A program made the position numbers and the translations under genes. A DNA stretch of 64,000 nucleotides from Thermococcus nautili. GTDB taxonomy: Archaea; Methanobacteriota_B; Thermococci; Thermococcales; Thermococcaceae. The stretch spans positions 1,736,001 through 1,800,000 of the forward strand of contig NZ_CP007264.1 of the NCBI RefSeq assembly GCF_000585495.1, in the 5' to 3' direction. Under the pieces are notes generated by a model. It did not search any database. It saw only the letters and a program-made list of their open reading frames with translations, and was not told where the DNA came from. Shown piece after piece: positions 49,132-57,043 of the stretch (positions are counted from its first letter, which is position 1; every line of letters starts with the position of its first letter).

Positions 49132-49965
49132 TTGGAGGCGAGGGCTTTCATCGAAATAACGAGGCCGCACAACTGCGTCCTGGCTGGGGTAGTCGGCCTG
49201 CTGGGTTCGATAGTGGCGGTGGGCCACTTCCCGGAGCCGGTAAAGGCGTTGCTCGTCTTCTTAGTGGTCACTCTCGGTTGCTCCGCCGGCAACACGATAA
49301 ACGACTACTTTGACTACGAAATAGACAGGATAAACCGGCCCGAGAGGCCCCTGCCGAGGGGTGCGATGAGCAGAAAAACGGCCTTCTGGTACGCGATGGC
49401 GCTCTTCGCCATTGGCCTAATCCTCGCCTCCCTGATAAACGTCTACGCCTTCCTGCTTGCTGTTGTCGCCTACACCACGATGTTCCTCTACGCCTGGAAG
49501 CTCAAGCCACTCCCCTTCGTCGGCAACCTCGTCGTCGCTGGCCTTACAGGGGCCACACCGCTCTACGGCGCGATAGCGGTCGGGAAGATAGGCCTTGCCG
49601 GTTATCTGGCCCTGTGTGCGTTCCTCGTTAACGTCGCGAGGGAGGTAATAAAGGACATAGAGGATGTGGAAGGCGACCTCGCCAAGGGCGCGAGAACTCT
49701 CCCGATAGTCATCGGGAAGAAGAAATCCGCCTACGTGGGGGCGTTCTTCGCTGTTCTGACGGTTATCGCGTCCTTCCTGCCGATTAAGGCCGGCGTCGGT
49801 CTCAGCTACCTTGCAATGGTTCCCGTCGATGCCATAATCCTATACTCGGCATTCCTAATCCTCCGCTCGCAGGACAGGGAAACCGCCCACCGCTCGCAAA
49901 AACTGCTCAAAATAAGCATATTCCTTGCCGTTATGGCCTTCATGATAGCTTCGCTCGTGAGGTGA
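49132..49965 (+). CDS. Digeranylgeranylglyceryl phosphate synthase (UbiA family prenyltransferase)
   Basis: A 277-residue membrane enzyme with eight or nine helices. It attaches the second geranylgeranyl chain to geranylgeranylglyceryl phosphate, the second ether-bond step of archaeal lipid synthesis. The two Asp-rich sites are NDYFDYEIDRINRPERPLPR and DIEDVEGDLAKGARTLP. The start is a TTG at 49132 after GGTGGT, giving MEARAFIEITRPHN as in homologues; the TATA box GGTTTTAAAGA (49091-49101) agrees. Confidence 0.9.
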   Translation: MEARAFIEITRPHNCVLAGVVGLLGSIVAVGHFPEPVKALLVFLVVTLGCSAGNTINDYFDYEIDRINRPERPLPRGAMSRKTAFWYAMALFAIGLILASLINVYAFLLAVVAYTTMFLYAWKLKPLPFVGNLVVAGLTGATPLYGAIAVGKIGLAGYLALCAFLVNVAREVIKDIEDVEGDLAKGARTLPIVIGKKKSAYVGAFFAVLTVIASFLPIKAGVGLSYLAMVPVDAIILYSAFLILRSQDRETAHRSQKLLKISIFLAVMAFMIASLVR

Positions 49966-49970
49966 TGGAT

Positions 49971-50351
49971 ATGGAGTTTAAGGACGAGATAGTTAAAGAG
50001 CTTGAAAACGATGAGCTCTGGACGGTGCTCACCTTCAAGACCCCGCACGGCCCGTCTAAAACGCTAAACGAGCTCGCTAAGGTCGTTGAAGAAGCGGGCT
50101 GGAAGGTGACCTTCAAGGCCAACTGGTGGACAGCTGATATACCCTACGGCCTCATAAGGCTCGACCTCCAGAAGGACGGGAGGGAGAAGATTCTCCTCGG
50201 GAAGTGGATACTCGGGAAGGACTGCGAGCTGATTAGGGTTGAGAGCCTTGACCTCGAGCGCGGAAAGGACGAGTTCTTCCGCATGGTGGACAGCATAACG
50301 TCGACGCTGATACACGACCCCGTGATAAGGACGATGCGCGAGCAGTACTGA
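49971..50351 (+). CDS. Conserved hypothetical protein (Thermococcales)
   Basis: A 126-residue soluble alpha/beta protein (MEFKDEIVKELENDELWTVL, AGWKVTFKANWWTADIPYGLIRLDL, LGKWILGKDCELIRVESLDL). No motif or known family was recognised. It is 5 nt after the prenyltransferase gene, with GAGGTGAT overlapping that gene's stop and ATG 49971 as start, so it is co-expressed with lipid synthesis. Confidence 0.7.
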   Translation: MEFKDEIVKELENDELWTVLTFKTPHGPSKTLNELAKVVEEAGWKVTFKANWWTADIPYGLIRLDLQKDGREKILLGKWILGKDCELIRVESLDLERGKDEFFRMVDSITSTLIHDPVIRTMREQY

Positions 50352-50398
50352 CGATGGGTTTTTATCCTTGCAACCCTTTATCCCCTTTGGGTGGTCCT

Positions 50399-50833
50399 GT
50401 GGGAATTGACCCGGATTTAGTTCTCCGTCGCCTGGAAGAGCTTGAAGATGCACTCACGGAGCTGGAGGAGATAGCCTTAATGGACTTAGAGAAGTTTTTG
50501 AGCGAAAAGTACGTCAAAGACGCCGCAAAATACCGTCTTATAACGGCCATCGAGGCCGCGATTTCGGTCTGCAATCATATCGTTGCCAAACTCGGAAAAC
50601 CCGCTAATACGTATTCCGAATGCTTTCTCAGGCTTTCTGAGCTGGGTGTAATAAGTGAAGACCTGGCACACAGGCTCTCGATGATGGCAAAGTTCAGGAA
50701 CATGCTCGTCCATATTTACTGGAGAATACGTGACGAGCGAGTCTATTCGATATTGAGAAACGACATTGGTGACCTCCGTCAGTTTGTGGACGAGGTGCTT
50801 GCGTATGTCGAGAGTACATCTAAACAAGGATGA
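50399..50833 (+). CDS. hepT: HepT-like toxin (DUF86)
   Basis: A 144-residue helical HEPN-type ribonuclease toxin. The active-site motif RX4HXY is RNMLVHIYW (Arg100, His105, Tyr107), preceded by the usual IEAAISVCNHIVAKLG helix. GTG 50399 is the start: GGTGGT lies just before it, and TATA GTTTTTATCC at 50358-50367 is within the longer frame that opens at 50354. It overlaps the antidote gene mntA by 29 nt. Base composition is lower in GC than the surrounding genes. Confidence 0.9.
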   Translation: MGIDPDLVLRRLEELEDALTELEEIALMDLEKFLSEKYVKDAAKYRLITAIEAAISVCNHIVAKLGKPANTYSECFLRLSELGVISEDLAHRLSMMAKFRNMLVHIYWRIRDERVYSILRNDIGDLRQFVDEVLAYVESTSKQG

Positions 50834-51215
50834 GGTCATCAAAGCCCTCATCGAATTCCTTATGGAGAAGGAGGAGATAATATTCGCCTACCTTCACGGT
50901 AGTTTCCTTGAGGGTGAGTTCTATCGGGACATCGACGTTGCCGTGTACGTTGACCCGGAGAAGGTCAAGGACTTTCTCAGCTACGAGCTCAAGCTCGCGG
51001 TGGAGCTTGAGTTGCTCCTCAAATACCCGGTTGATGTCAGGGTTTTGAACGACGCACCGCCGGCTTTCAGGTACCGGGTCCTCCACGGAAAGCTACTCTT
51101 CACCAGGGACGAGGAGAAATGGCTTGAGTTCTACGACCTGACGGTTAGAGAGTACCTCGACTTCAGGCACTTTGAAAGGGAAATGAGAAGGGAGCTCCTT
51201 CACAGGGGCTCGTAG
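50805..51215 (+). CDS. mntA: MntA-like nucleotidyltransferase antitoxin
   Basis: A 136-residue minimal nucleotidyltransferase. The active site GSFLEGEFYRDID (Gly32-Ser33 and Asp42/Asp44) has eight residues between GS and the first Asp instead of the more common ten. In HepT-MntA modules this enzyme silences the toxin by adding AMP to the Tyr of its RX4-6HXY motif. ATG 50805 follows GAGGTGC. The 3' end overlaps rpa32 by 16 nt on the other strand. Confidence 0.88.
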   Translation: MSRVHLNKDEVIKALIEFLMEKEEIIFAYLHGSFLEGEFYRDIDVAVYVDPEKVKDFLSYELKLAVELELLLKYPVDVRVLNDAPPAFRYRVLHGKLLFTRDEEKWLEFYDLTVREYLDFRHFEREMRRELLHRGS

Positions 51216-52006
51216 AAGCCTATCTCCGGCTCGTAGATTTCTCCATCGGCTAAGAGCTGGCTTATGGCTTCTTCAATGATTTCCTCGTCGAACTCCTTGG
51301 AGAGCTTCTTGACTATGAACTTGTGCGACAGGGCTTTGCCCTTCTCGCGGAGGAGGTTCATGACGGCTTCCTTCGCCTTCTCAAGCTCCGGGCTGACCGG
51401 TGTCTCTTCAGTCTCCTCGGTCGTTTCCTCCTCGATTAGCTCTTCCTCAAGGGCCCTCTGCTCAAGCATCATCGTGTACAGCTCGTCTATCGTCTGGAGT
51501 AGCTCCTCGTCAACGCCCTTGTTCTTGGCTATGACCTTGGCCTTTGCCGTTATGCCGTAGCGGTCGTAGATTTCGAAGGCTATCTTCGCCTTCTCGGCGT
51601 GCTCGACCTTGTCGCGGAGCGTTTCAAAGCGGTGGAGTATCCAGAAGTTCGGGCTCACCTTCGCAACTCCCTCGACGAGTATCTGCTTGTCATCGCGCCA
51701 TTCAGCAACTTTTCCGATTATCTGGACTATGTCTCCTTTCTTCACGAGCCTTATGAAGCGCGTGTCGTCTCTAAAGCCGAGAACCCAGATGGTTCCGGTT
51801 CCGTCGTCAATCTGGAACTTGCCGTAGGTCTCGTCGTCGCTTATCACCGGCTCCCTGACGACCGTAGCGACGACCTTGACGCGGTAGACCTTTCTGGCGT
51901 CGCGCGTTATGAGGTAGTTCGGCTCGAAATCACCTTCGCTCCTGACGTAGTAGCCGTCGAGGATGTCTTTGATGTAGACCCTGCTCGCTGGAAGGCGCTT
52001 CTTCAT
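51200..52006 (-). CDS. rpa32: Replication protein A, 32-kDa subunit
   Basis: A 268-residue subunit of the heterotrimeric single-stranded-DNA-binding protein RPA. An OB fold occupies about 35-130 (YRVKVVATVVREPVISDDETYGKFQIDDGTGTIWVLGF). Residues 195-268 are a winged helix (EKGKALSHKFIVKKLSKEFDEEIIEEAISQLLADGEIYEPE) for protein contacts, joined by an acidic linker. It is the last gene of the RPA operon and overlaps rpa14 by ATGA. Confidence 0.92.
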   Translation of the reverse strand: MKKRLPASRVYIKDILDGYYVRSEGDFEPNYLITRDARKVYRVKVVATVVREPVISDDETYGKFQIDDGTGTIWVLGFRDDTRFIRLVKKGDIVQIIGKVAEWRDDKQILVEGVAKVSPNFWILHRFETLRDKVEHAEKAKIAFEIYDRYGITAKAKVIAKNKGVDEELLQTIDELYTMMLEQRALEEELIEEETTEETEETPVSPELEKAKEAVMNLLREKGKALSHKFIVKKLSKEFDEEIIEEAISQLLADGEIYEPEIGFYEPL

Positions 52007-52380
52007 AGCTCCTCACCTCCGAAGAAGCTGATGACGTTCTCAACCTTCGGGAGCACTTTCCTCTCGAGCTCCCTTATCTCCTCCAGGGCCTCCAAATCGG
52101 CGTCGCTGAAGTCCTGTATGACCTCGCCGAAGATGTGAACGCTCTCCTCGCTCCTTATGACCCTGCCGATGACCCTGACGACCTGGCCGTTCTCGGGGAG
52201 GACGTTCTCCTCGCTCTCGACGAGTATAACTCCCGTCCCGTCGTCGAGCCAGAAGGTGTAGTCGAGCTTGTCAACCTTGAAGGCCTTACCGATTAGGGAA
52301 ACTCTGGTGTCGTCTTCCCTAATCTCGGCAATCTTCCTCTCGACGGCGGGCTTTCTGCGCCTAAACCTCATCTCCTCCAT
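52003..52380 (-). CDS. rpa14: Replication protein A, 14-kDa subunit
   Basis: A 125-residue OB-fold protein (RVSLIGKAFKVDKLDYTFWLDDGTGVILVE, ENGQVVRVIGRVIRSEESVHIFGEVI) with a C-terminal helix for trimer formation. ATG 52380 lies next to the stop of rpa41 (TGAAATG), with GGTGGTGAG as ribosome binding site inside that gene. Confidence 0.9.
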   Translation of the reverse strand: MEEMRFRRRKPAVERKIAEIREDDTRVSLIGKAFKVDKLDYTFWLDDGTGVILVESEENVLPENGQVVRVIGRVIRSEESVHIFGEVIQDFSDADLEALEEIRELERKVLPKVENVISFFGGEEL

Positions 52381-52381
52381 T

Positions 52382-53452
52382 TCACTCACCACCGAAGGCC
52401 CTCAAAACTTCCCTCAGCTCTCTCCTCGCGAGCTCTATCTCGCGCCTCTCATCAACGTCTTCCCATGTTCTGGCCTTGAGGAGCGTTCCGAGGAACTTAT
52501 CCTCGGTGACGTTGCCCCTGACGATTATCTCCCTGCCGAGGAGCGGGTAGTAGGTCTCCTCCGCGAGCTTTCTGCCGGCTTCCCTCATCGTCAGGCCCTC
52601 TTCGATGAGCTTCTTGAGTCTCTCATCTATTTCCTCGGGGTTCTCGCCGAGCAACTCGCTGGCATCGTCGCCGAAGAGCGTGACCCTGATGTAACCTGTT
52701 GAGTCGTCCAGGCCAAAGTCGAGGACGACCATCTTCACGGGCTTGACCGGACCGTGCTCCGGGCAGACCCAGCTCTCGCTCGCTGGGTCGTAGTCAACCT
52801 TCCTCCTGCACTCCGGGCAGGAATCGTAGGTTATGACGCGGTAAAGCCTCGCTATGGTTCCCCTGAGCTCGACGAAGCGCTCGCTTCCTTCGAGGTCCTT
52901 AATCTTCATCCTCCTGTAGTTGTAAGTTCTGACCTCCTCGATGGGCGGTATCTCCTCGACGCGCGGGTCTTCGGGGTCCTTGATGATTCTCGTCCTGTAG
53001 TTGGCGTGGAGCTCAACCCCGCGGAGTCCCTCCTTGACGAGGGGGTCTATGACCTTGATGACGTCGCCGGGGCTGAGCTCGTCGTAGTACTTGCTCACGA
53101 AGTTGTCCCAGAGGACGAGCCTCGCCTGGCCGGTGGAGTCGTAAATGATGAGGTTGGCAACCCTTCCGGTCGAGCCGTCCCTCTTCTTGTACTCCCTCGG
53201 CGGGAACTTCCTGAGAACCCTCGCGACGATGTTGACGTTGCTCATTCCCGGAACGAGGTCGGCTATGTGGAGGAGCTCCTCTCCCTCCTCGAGCTTGACG
53301 CCGAGCTCTTCGGCCAGCATTACGGCCGCGGCGTGCTCGGAAATTCCATGGGTTTTAGCCAGCTCGGCAATCCTCTCCTCGATTTCCTCTTTTGAGAGGC
53401 CCCGATGCCGGATGATTCGATTGATTATCTGCTCCTTTGTAAGGCCTACCAT
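52382..53452 (-). CDS. rpa41: Replication protein A, 41-kDa subunit
   Basis: A 356-residue DNA-binding subunit. An N-terminal helical segment precedes an OB fold (about 65-165: VNIVARVLRKFPPREYKKRDGS, ARLVLWDNF) and a second OB fold (190-310) containing a zinc finger CPECRRKVDYDPASESWVCPEHG. It binds single-stranded DNA in replication, repair and recombination. ATG 53452 follows AAGGTGAG. It starts the rpa41-rpa14-rpa32 operon. Confidence 0.94.
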   Translation of the reverse strand: MVGLTKEQIINRIIRHRGLSKEEIEERIAELAKTHGISEHAAAVMLAEELGVKLEEGEELLHIADLVPGMSNVNIVARVLRKFPPREYKKRDGSTGRVANLIIYDSTGQARLVLWDNFVSKYYDELSPGDVIKVIDPLVKEGLRGVELHANYRTRIIKDPEDPRVEEIPPIEEVRTYNYRRMKIKDLEGSERFVELRGTIARLYRVITYDSCPECRRKVDYDPASESWVCPEHGPVKPVKMVVLDFGLDDSTGYIRVTLFGDDASELLGENPEEIDERLKKLIEEGLTMREAGRKLAEETYYPLLGREIIVRGNVTEDKFLGTLLKARTWEDVDERREIELARRELREVLRAFGGE

Positions 53453-53570
53453 AGCACTCACCTTGATGGTAATTGGGACTCGGGGTATTTAAACTTTTTG
53501 TTCTCCGAACTCCTTTTGGCGAGAAGGGGCATTATTTCTGCGCTATCGAAGAAAAGAGATAACTGGGAGC

Positions 53571-54179
53571 TCAAGAAGTTCCATCGCTTTCTGAACGGTC
53601 TCCCTCAGTTTCGGCACCCTCGTCCCCTGCCTTGCCCTCGAGCTTCGCTATGAGGTCGCTGTACTCCGCGTGGACAACCTTCTTAAAGGCCTCCTTGATT
53701 ATCGCAGGGTCGTTCTCTGGGAAGCCGTAGAGCTCCGCAAACTTCTGGGTCGTTCCGAGGAGCTTCGTCCTCTCGTAGGGCTCGGCGTAGATTAGACCCA
53801 TCTCGATGAGCTTCTTTATGTGCTCGTAGGCCTGGCTTCCGCGGAGCTTTATGATTTTGCTCTGCTCTATCGGCTGGAGGTAAGCTATAAGCGCGAGGGT
53901 CTTCAGCTCGCCGGTCCTCAGGTCGGGTCTCGGCATGAGGTGGATAACCCTCTGGCTGTACTCCTGCTTGACCTGCATGACGTATTTGTCGCCCAGAACT
54001 TTGACGACCTCTATGGCGCTCTTTCTCTCCGCGTACTCAGCCGCTATGAGCTCGATGAGCTTTTCGAGGTAGTCTAGGGATTTTATCCCGAGGGCCTTCG
54101 ACAGTTCTTTGACGCTGAGCGGTCTTCCCGAAACGAAGAGGGCCGCCTCAACGAGGGCCTTGTCCTCCAGCAGTCCCAT
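53571..54179 (-). CDS. scpB: Segregation and condensation protein ScpB
   Basis: A 202-residue kleisin-associated subunit of the SMC complex: two winged helices (VEAALFVSGRPLSVKELSKALG; LIAYLQPIEQSKIIKLRGSQAYEHIKKLIEMGLI) with the diagnostic TTQKFAELYGF. An acidic tail (DEGAETEGDRSESDG) follows. scpA and smc are not in the window. It lies between rpa41 and the DUF835 gene on the same strand. Confidence 0.92.
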   Translation of the reverse strand: MGLLEDKALVEAALFVSGRPLSVKELSKALGIKSLDYLEKLIELIAAEYAERKSAIEVVKVLGDKYVMQVKQEYSQRVIHLMPRPDLRTGELKTLALIAYLQPIEQSKIIKLRGSQAYEHIKKLIEMGLIYAEPYERTKLLGTTQKFAELYGFPENDPAIIKEAFKKVVHAEYSDLIAKLEGKAGDEGAETEGDRSESDGTS

Positions 54180-54228
54180 GGTTCACACCTGTTGGGTGGT
54201 CTCGTTGAGGTTGGTTATTAAACTTCCG

Positions 54229-55263
54229 TCATTCGCTCGCGAAAATCCTCCTCAGCATGGACAGTTCCTTGGGGTTCCAGGCTCCTTCCTCTATGAAAAC
54301 GAGGAGGAGAGCTCTGTTCACAAGCGCCATGTCCCGGAGCGTCGCGAGGAACTTGAGAACCGGTTGGAGGCCGTTGTAGGTCACTAGGAACTCCACGCCG
54401 TCAATGACAACAACGCCCGTAACGCCCTGAGCAGAGGCCTCGCGTAGGTATCTGCTCACTATCTCGCTAATCCTGGCAAGGTTCGTGGGGTGAATCTTCA
54501 TCTCACCGCTTACTGCAGTCAGCATGTAGCCGGTCCAAGCTGGATACGGTGCCGGTTCCCTCAGAAACGCAAGGACAGGGTAGTCCTTCAGTCCGTCCAC
54601 GACGCTACCATAATTCTCACGTGTTAGCAGCTGGACGCCGGGCTTAACTTCAACGGTCGGTTTCCTCCCGATGAACCTCTCCGAGAGCACCATTCTTGCC
54701 ATTAGATAAGCGGAGAGCAGTGTTAGGAACGCACCTACGGTAAAACCGATTGGCGCAAACCAAGAGACGTCTCTAAGGATTGGGTAGTCCATTTCATGAA
54801 GGCCAAAGAGCGCCAAGGCGATTCCAGCCCTTCTTGCCGTGGGGAAGTCGGCCTCGGCTGAGGCTATGGTAACTCCGGCGAGGAAGACGTAAAAGGCCGA
54901 AACTCCGTAGGATATCCCCACGCGGGAGTCCCAGCCGCTGCCAAGGAGAAGGCCGTAAACAGTCCCAACGATTGGAGGAAGGGCCCACATCCAGGGGCGT
55001 TTAAGTGAAACCTGGCCTTCTTCAATGAGAAAGAGAAGGGAACCGTAAAAGAGCACCGCAGAAAAAAGAGCGTAGAAAATAACCACAAACGTTTCCTGTC
55101 CAAGCGCATCCATGAGAACGACTACAGCGGACACCAGCCAAGCGATGCCTAGGTGAAGGGATGAGAACCTCTCCGAAATTCGATACGCCCTCAGCAGGAA
55201 AACTGCAACAACAATTTTGGCCGTTAAGCTGAGCATCTGGCCGAGGAGTAGCAAGCTCTCCAT
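54229..55263 (-). CDS. Seven-helix membrane protein with C-terminal DUF835 domain
   Basis: A 344-residue protein. The first 200 residues contain about seven transmembrane helices. The cytoplasmic part (about 210-344) is DUF835 (LLTRENYGSVVDGLKDYPVLAFLREPAP, VVVIDGVEFLVTYNGLQPVLKFLATLRDMAL), which resembles the ATP-binding part of RecA/KaiC-like proteins without a P-loop. Thermococcales have many DUF835 proteins and their role is unknown; sensing with the output domain inside the cell is a reasonable guess. ATG 55263 is nine nt inside the longest frame. Confidence 0.75.
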   Translation of the reverse strand: MESLLLLGQMLSLTAKIVVAVFLLRAYRISERFSSLHLGIAWLVSAVVVLMDALGQETFVVIFYALFSAVLFYGSLLFLIEEGQVSLKRPWMWALPPIVGTVYGLLLGSGWDSRVGISYGVSAFYVFLAGVTIASAEADFPTARRAGIALALFGLHEMDYPILRDVSWFAPIGFTVGAFLTLLSAYLMARMVLSERFIGRKPTVEVKPGVQLLTRENYGSVVDGLKDYPVLAFLREPAPYPAWTGYMLTAVSGEMKIHPTNLARISEIVSRYLREASAQGVTGVVVIDGVEFLVTYNGLQPVLKFLATLRDMALVNRALLLVFIEEGAWNPKELSMLRRIFASE

Positions 55264-55443
55264 TCCAACCACTTACAATCCCTAGCCCAGTTGGGATTAT
55301 AACCTTTTTCCTCATTGTTACACATTATTGTCCATTGATGTTATGAACACGAATGCTACATGCTTTGGTGTATGTTGTTATGCATTGAGTCCCATGTATA
55401 ATGACTCCTCAAAACAGGATATGCCGAAAAATTCACCGCAAAA

Positions 55444-55451
55444 TTTATAAA
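55444..55451 (+). promoter_or_regulatory. TATA box of the 5S rRNA-tRNA-Asp unit
   Basis: TTTATAAA lies about 27 nt before the 5' end of the 5S gene and agrees with the predicted start near 55474. The 170 bp before it, back to the DUF835 gene, are A+T-rich with no gene. Confidence 0.7.
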
Positions 55452-55473
55452 CCCGCCACGACAGGTATGAATC

Positions 55474-55600
55474 GGCACGGCGGCCATAGCGGCGGGGTTA
55501 CACCCGGTCTCGTTTCGACCCCGGAAGTTAAGCCCGCCTGCGTTCCCGGGTGTACTGCCCTCCGAGAGGGGGCGGGAAACCGGGAACGCCGCCGGCCACT
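55474..55600 (+). rRNA. 5S ribosomal RNA
   Basis: The sequence from GGCACGGCGGCCATAGCGG to the CCGCCGGCCACT end matches archaeal 5S rRNA. The closing helix pairs CGGCGGC with GCCGCCG. The conserved loop CCCGGAAGTTAAGCCC region and the GCCCTCCGAGAGGGGGCGGGAAACCGGG arm are present. Ends are accurate to a few bases. It is not linked to 16S/23S genes, as is usual in Thermococcales. Confidence 0.95.
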
Positions 55601-55607
55601 ATCAAGC

Positions 55608-55685
55608 GCCCGGGTGGTGTAGCCCGGCCCATCATACGGGACTGTCACTCCCGTGACCCGGGTTCAAATCCCGGCCCGGGCGCCA
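55608..55685 (+). tRNA. tRNA-Asp (anticodon GTC), CCA encoded
   Basis: Acceptor GCCCGGG/CCCGGGC, discriminator G and encoded CCA; anticodon stem-loop ACGGGA-CTGTCAC-TCCCGT gives anticodon GTC; T-arm CCGGGTTCAAATCCCGG. It lies 7 nt after the 5S gene and shares its transcript. Confidence 0.97.
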
Positions 55686-55743
55686 AAGAACCTTTTCCCG
55701 GAAACGTTTCACCCAAGTGAGCATGCTTTTTTGAAGGACAGTT

Positions 55744-55776
55744 TTTGAGTGGATTCCTCTGTGAGTTGCTCTTTGG
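55744..55776 (+). repeat. tRNA-trailer motif, copy 3 (after tRNA-Asp)
   Basis: TTTGAGTGGATT at 55744-55755 equals 18513-18524, and TTGCTCTTTGG at 55766-55776 equals the two minus-strand copies at 18924-18934 and 18790-18800. The motif begins 81 nt after the CCA. The spacing between the two words (22 nt start to start) is nearly the same as after tRNA-Lys (23 nt). Confidence 0.7.
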
Positions 55777-55792
55777 TGGGGGATTCCTCTAA

Positions 55793-55840
55793 GAACCCCC
55801 TCCAAAAGGGTTCGAGTCTTTCACGCCCCTCCAGAGCGTG
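55793..55840 (+). other. Hairpins of the tRNA-Asp trailer
   Basis: GAACCC (55793-55798) pairs with GGGTTC (55808-55813), and CACGC (55822-55826) pairs with GCGTG (55836-55840). The words correspond to the GGGTTC/GAACCC and GCGCTCC/GGAGCGC stems after tRNA-Lys. The convergent RNA ligase gene ends 18 nt further on. Confidence 0.5.
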
Positions 55841-55857
55841 GGAAAATGGGAAAAAGC

Positions 55858-57000
55858 TCAGTCCACGAAGGCCAAGCCGTTCCACAGCTCCCTTATCTCG
55901 CGCGTCGCGTCGGGGTAGAGCCTCTTGAAGGTTATCCTCCAGTAGCCGTTCCCCAAGTCCTCTATGTCCTCGATGTGGATTTTGAGGCCGAGCCTCTCGA
56001 AGTGGTTCACCATTCTGTGGGCGGTGCTCACGTTCTTCACCCTCACCCTGAAGGTCTCCTCAACGTCGTGGCCCTGCGATACTTCTTCGATGCTCTCAAC
56101 GAGGGGCTTTAGGAGGGCCTCTCCGAGTGCCTTCGCGTAGTTCTCGAAGTCCTCGCCCCTAATCCTCCGCTCGGCTATGTGGAAGGCGAGCCGGCTTATC
56201 CTCCCCATGAAGTAGCCGCCGGGCAAGTCGAAGAAAATCCTGGAGCCTATCCTTATGTCGTTGATGTTCGCGTAGGGCGTCACGTACTTCGCTATTCTCT
56301 TCATGTCCGGCGTCTTCATGACGACGCCTTCTCGCTTCTCCTCGCTGAGCTTATCAACAAGCTCCCTCAGCTCGTCAATCCTTGACCTATCGTAGAGGCC
56401 GAAGACTTCAACCTGCGGAATCCCGTACTCCTCGGCGAGTTTATACCTCTCCTCAGCCGGAATGCTCCTGCCGGTTCCCTTCTCCTGAATGTCGAACAGG
56501 AAGAACTGGATATCCTCCTTAACGTAGGGTGGCCCCTCGACGAGATAGGGGCTCTCCGGCCCGGCCATCTCGCCGACGAGGACGAGGTTGGGGTAATCCC
56601 TGAAGAACTCCTCGTTGATGAAGTCAAGAATCCTCTCGGTCGTGAAGGGGCAGACGAAACCGCCCCTGGTGAGCGCTAAAATCCTGCCCTTAACTTTGAC
56701 GACGCGGACGTTGTAGCCGTCAACCTTCTCCTCGACGTAGAAGGGTTTGCCCTTGAATATCCTCTTTACACCGTTCTTGAGCTGGACGATTCGCTTTATG
56801 TGCGGAAATCCTAAAACGACCGTCCCGTCCTCAAAAACGGCCGTTCCTCTCCTGAAGCCCCTCGCCGAATCGCGGAAGCGGACGTAGCGAATTCCCTCGA
56901 AGGTATCTTCCTCTATCCCTCCTTTCCCCTCGAGTACCTCAAGTCTCCCCTCCGGCAGGCCGAGCTTCAGGAGAAGGTTTCGAAACCCCGAGCTGACCAT
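55858..57000 (-). CDS. ATP-dependent RNA ligase, Rnl3 (Pab1020) family
   Basis: A 380-residue RNA ligase. The nucleotidyl-acceptor motif I is KVDGYN with Lys92, followed by motif III (LVGEMAG), motif IV (EGVVMKTPD) and motif V (KYVTPYAN). The N-terminal beta segment and C-terminal dimerisation domain (GYFMGRISRLAFHIAERR onward) match the circularising archaeal RNA ligases related to Pyrococcus Pab1020. It seals 5'-phosphate and 3'-hydroxyl ends and may work with the Clp1 kinase. ATG 57000 after GGTGAGAGG is preferred over ATG 57018. Confidence 0.9.
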   Translation of the reverse strand: MVSSGFRNLLLKLGLPEGRLEVLEGKGGIEEDTFEGIRYVRFRDSARGFRRGTAVFEDGTVVLGFPHIKRIVQLKNGVKRIFKGKPFYVEEKVDGYNVRVVKVKGRILALTRGGFVCPFTTERILDFINEEFFRDYPNLVLVGEMAGPESPYLVEGPPYVKEDIQFFLFDIQEKGTGRSIPAEERYKLAEEYGIPQVEVFGLYDRSRIDELRELVDKLSEEKREGVVMKTPDMKRIAKYVTPYANINDIRIGSRIFFDLPGGYFMGRISRLAFHIAERRIRGEDFENYAKALGEALLKPLVESIEEVSQGHDVEETFRVRVKNVSTAHRMVNHFERLGLKIHIEDIEDLGNGYWRITFKRLYPDATREIRELWNGLAFVD

Positions 57001-57043
57001 CCTCTCACCGTAGTACATTGGGCGCTGGGGTTAAATAACGTTG

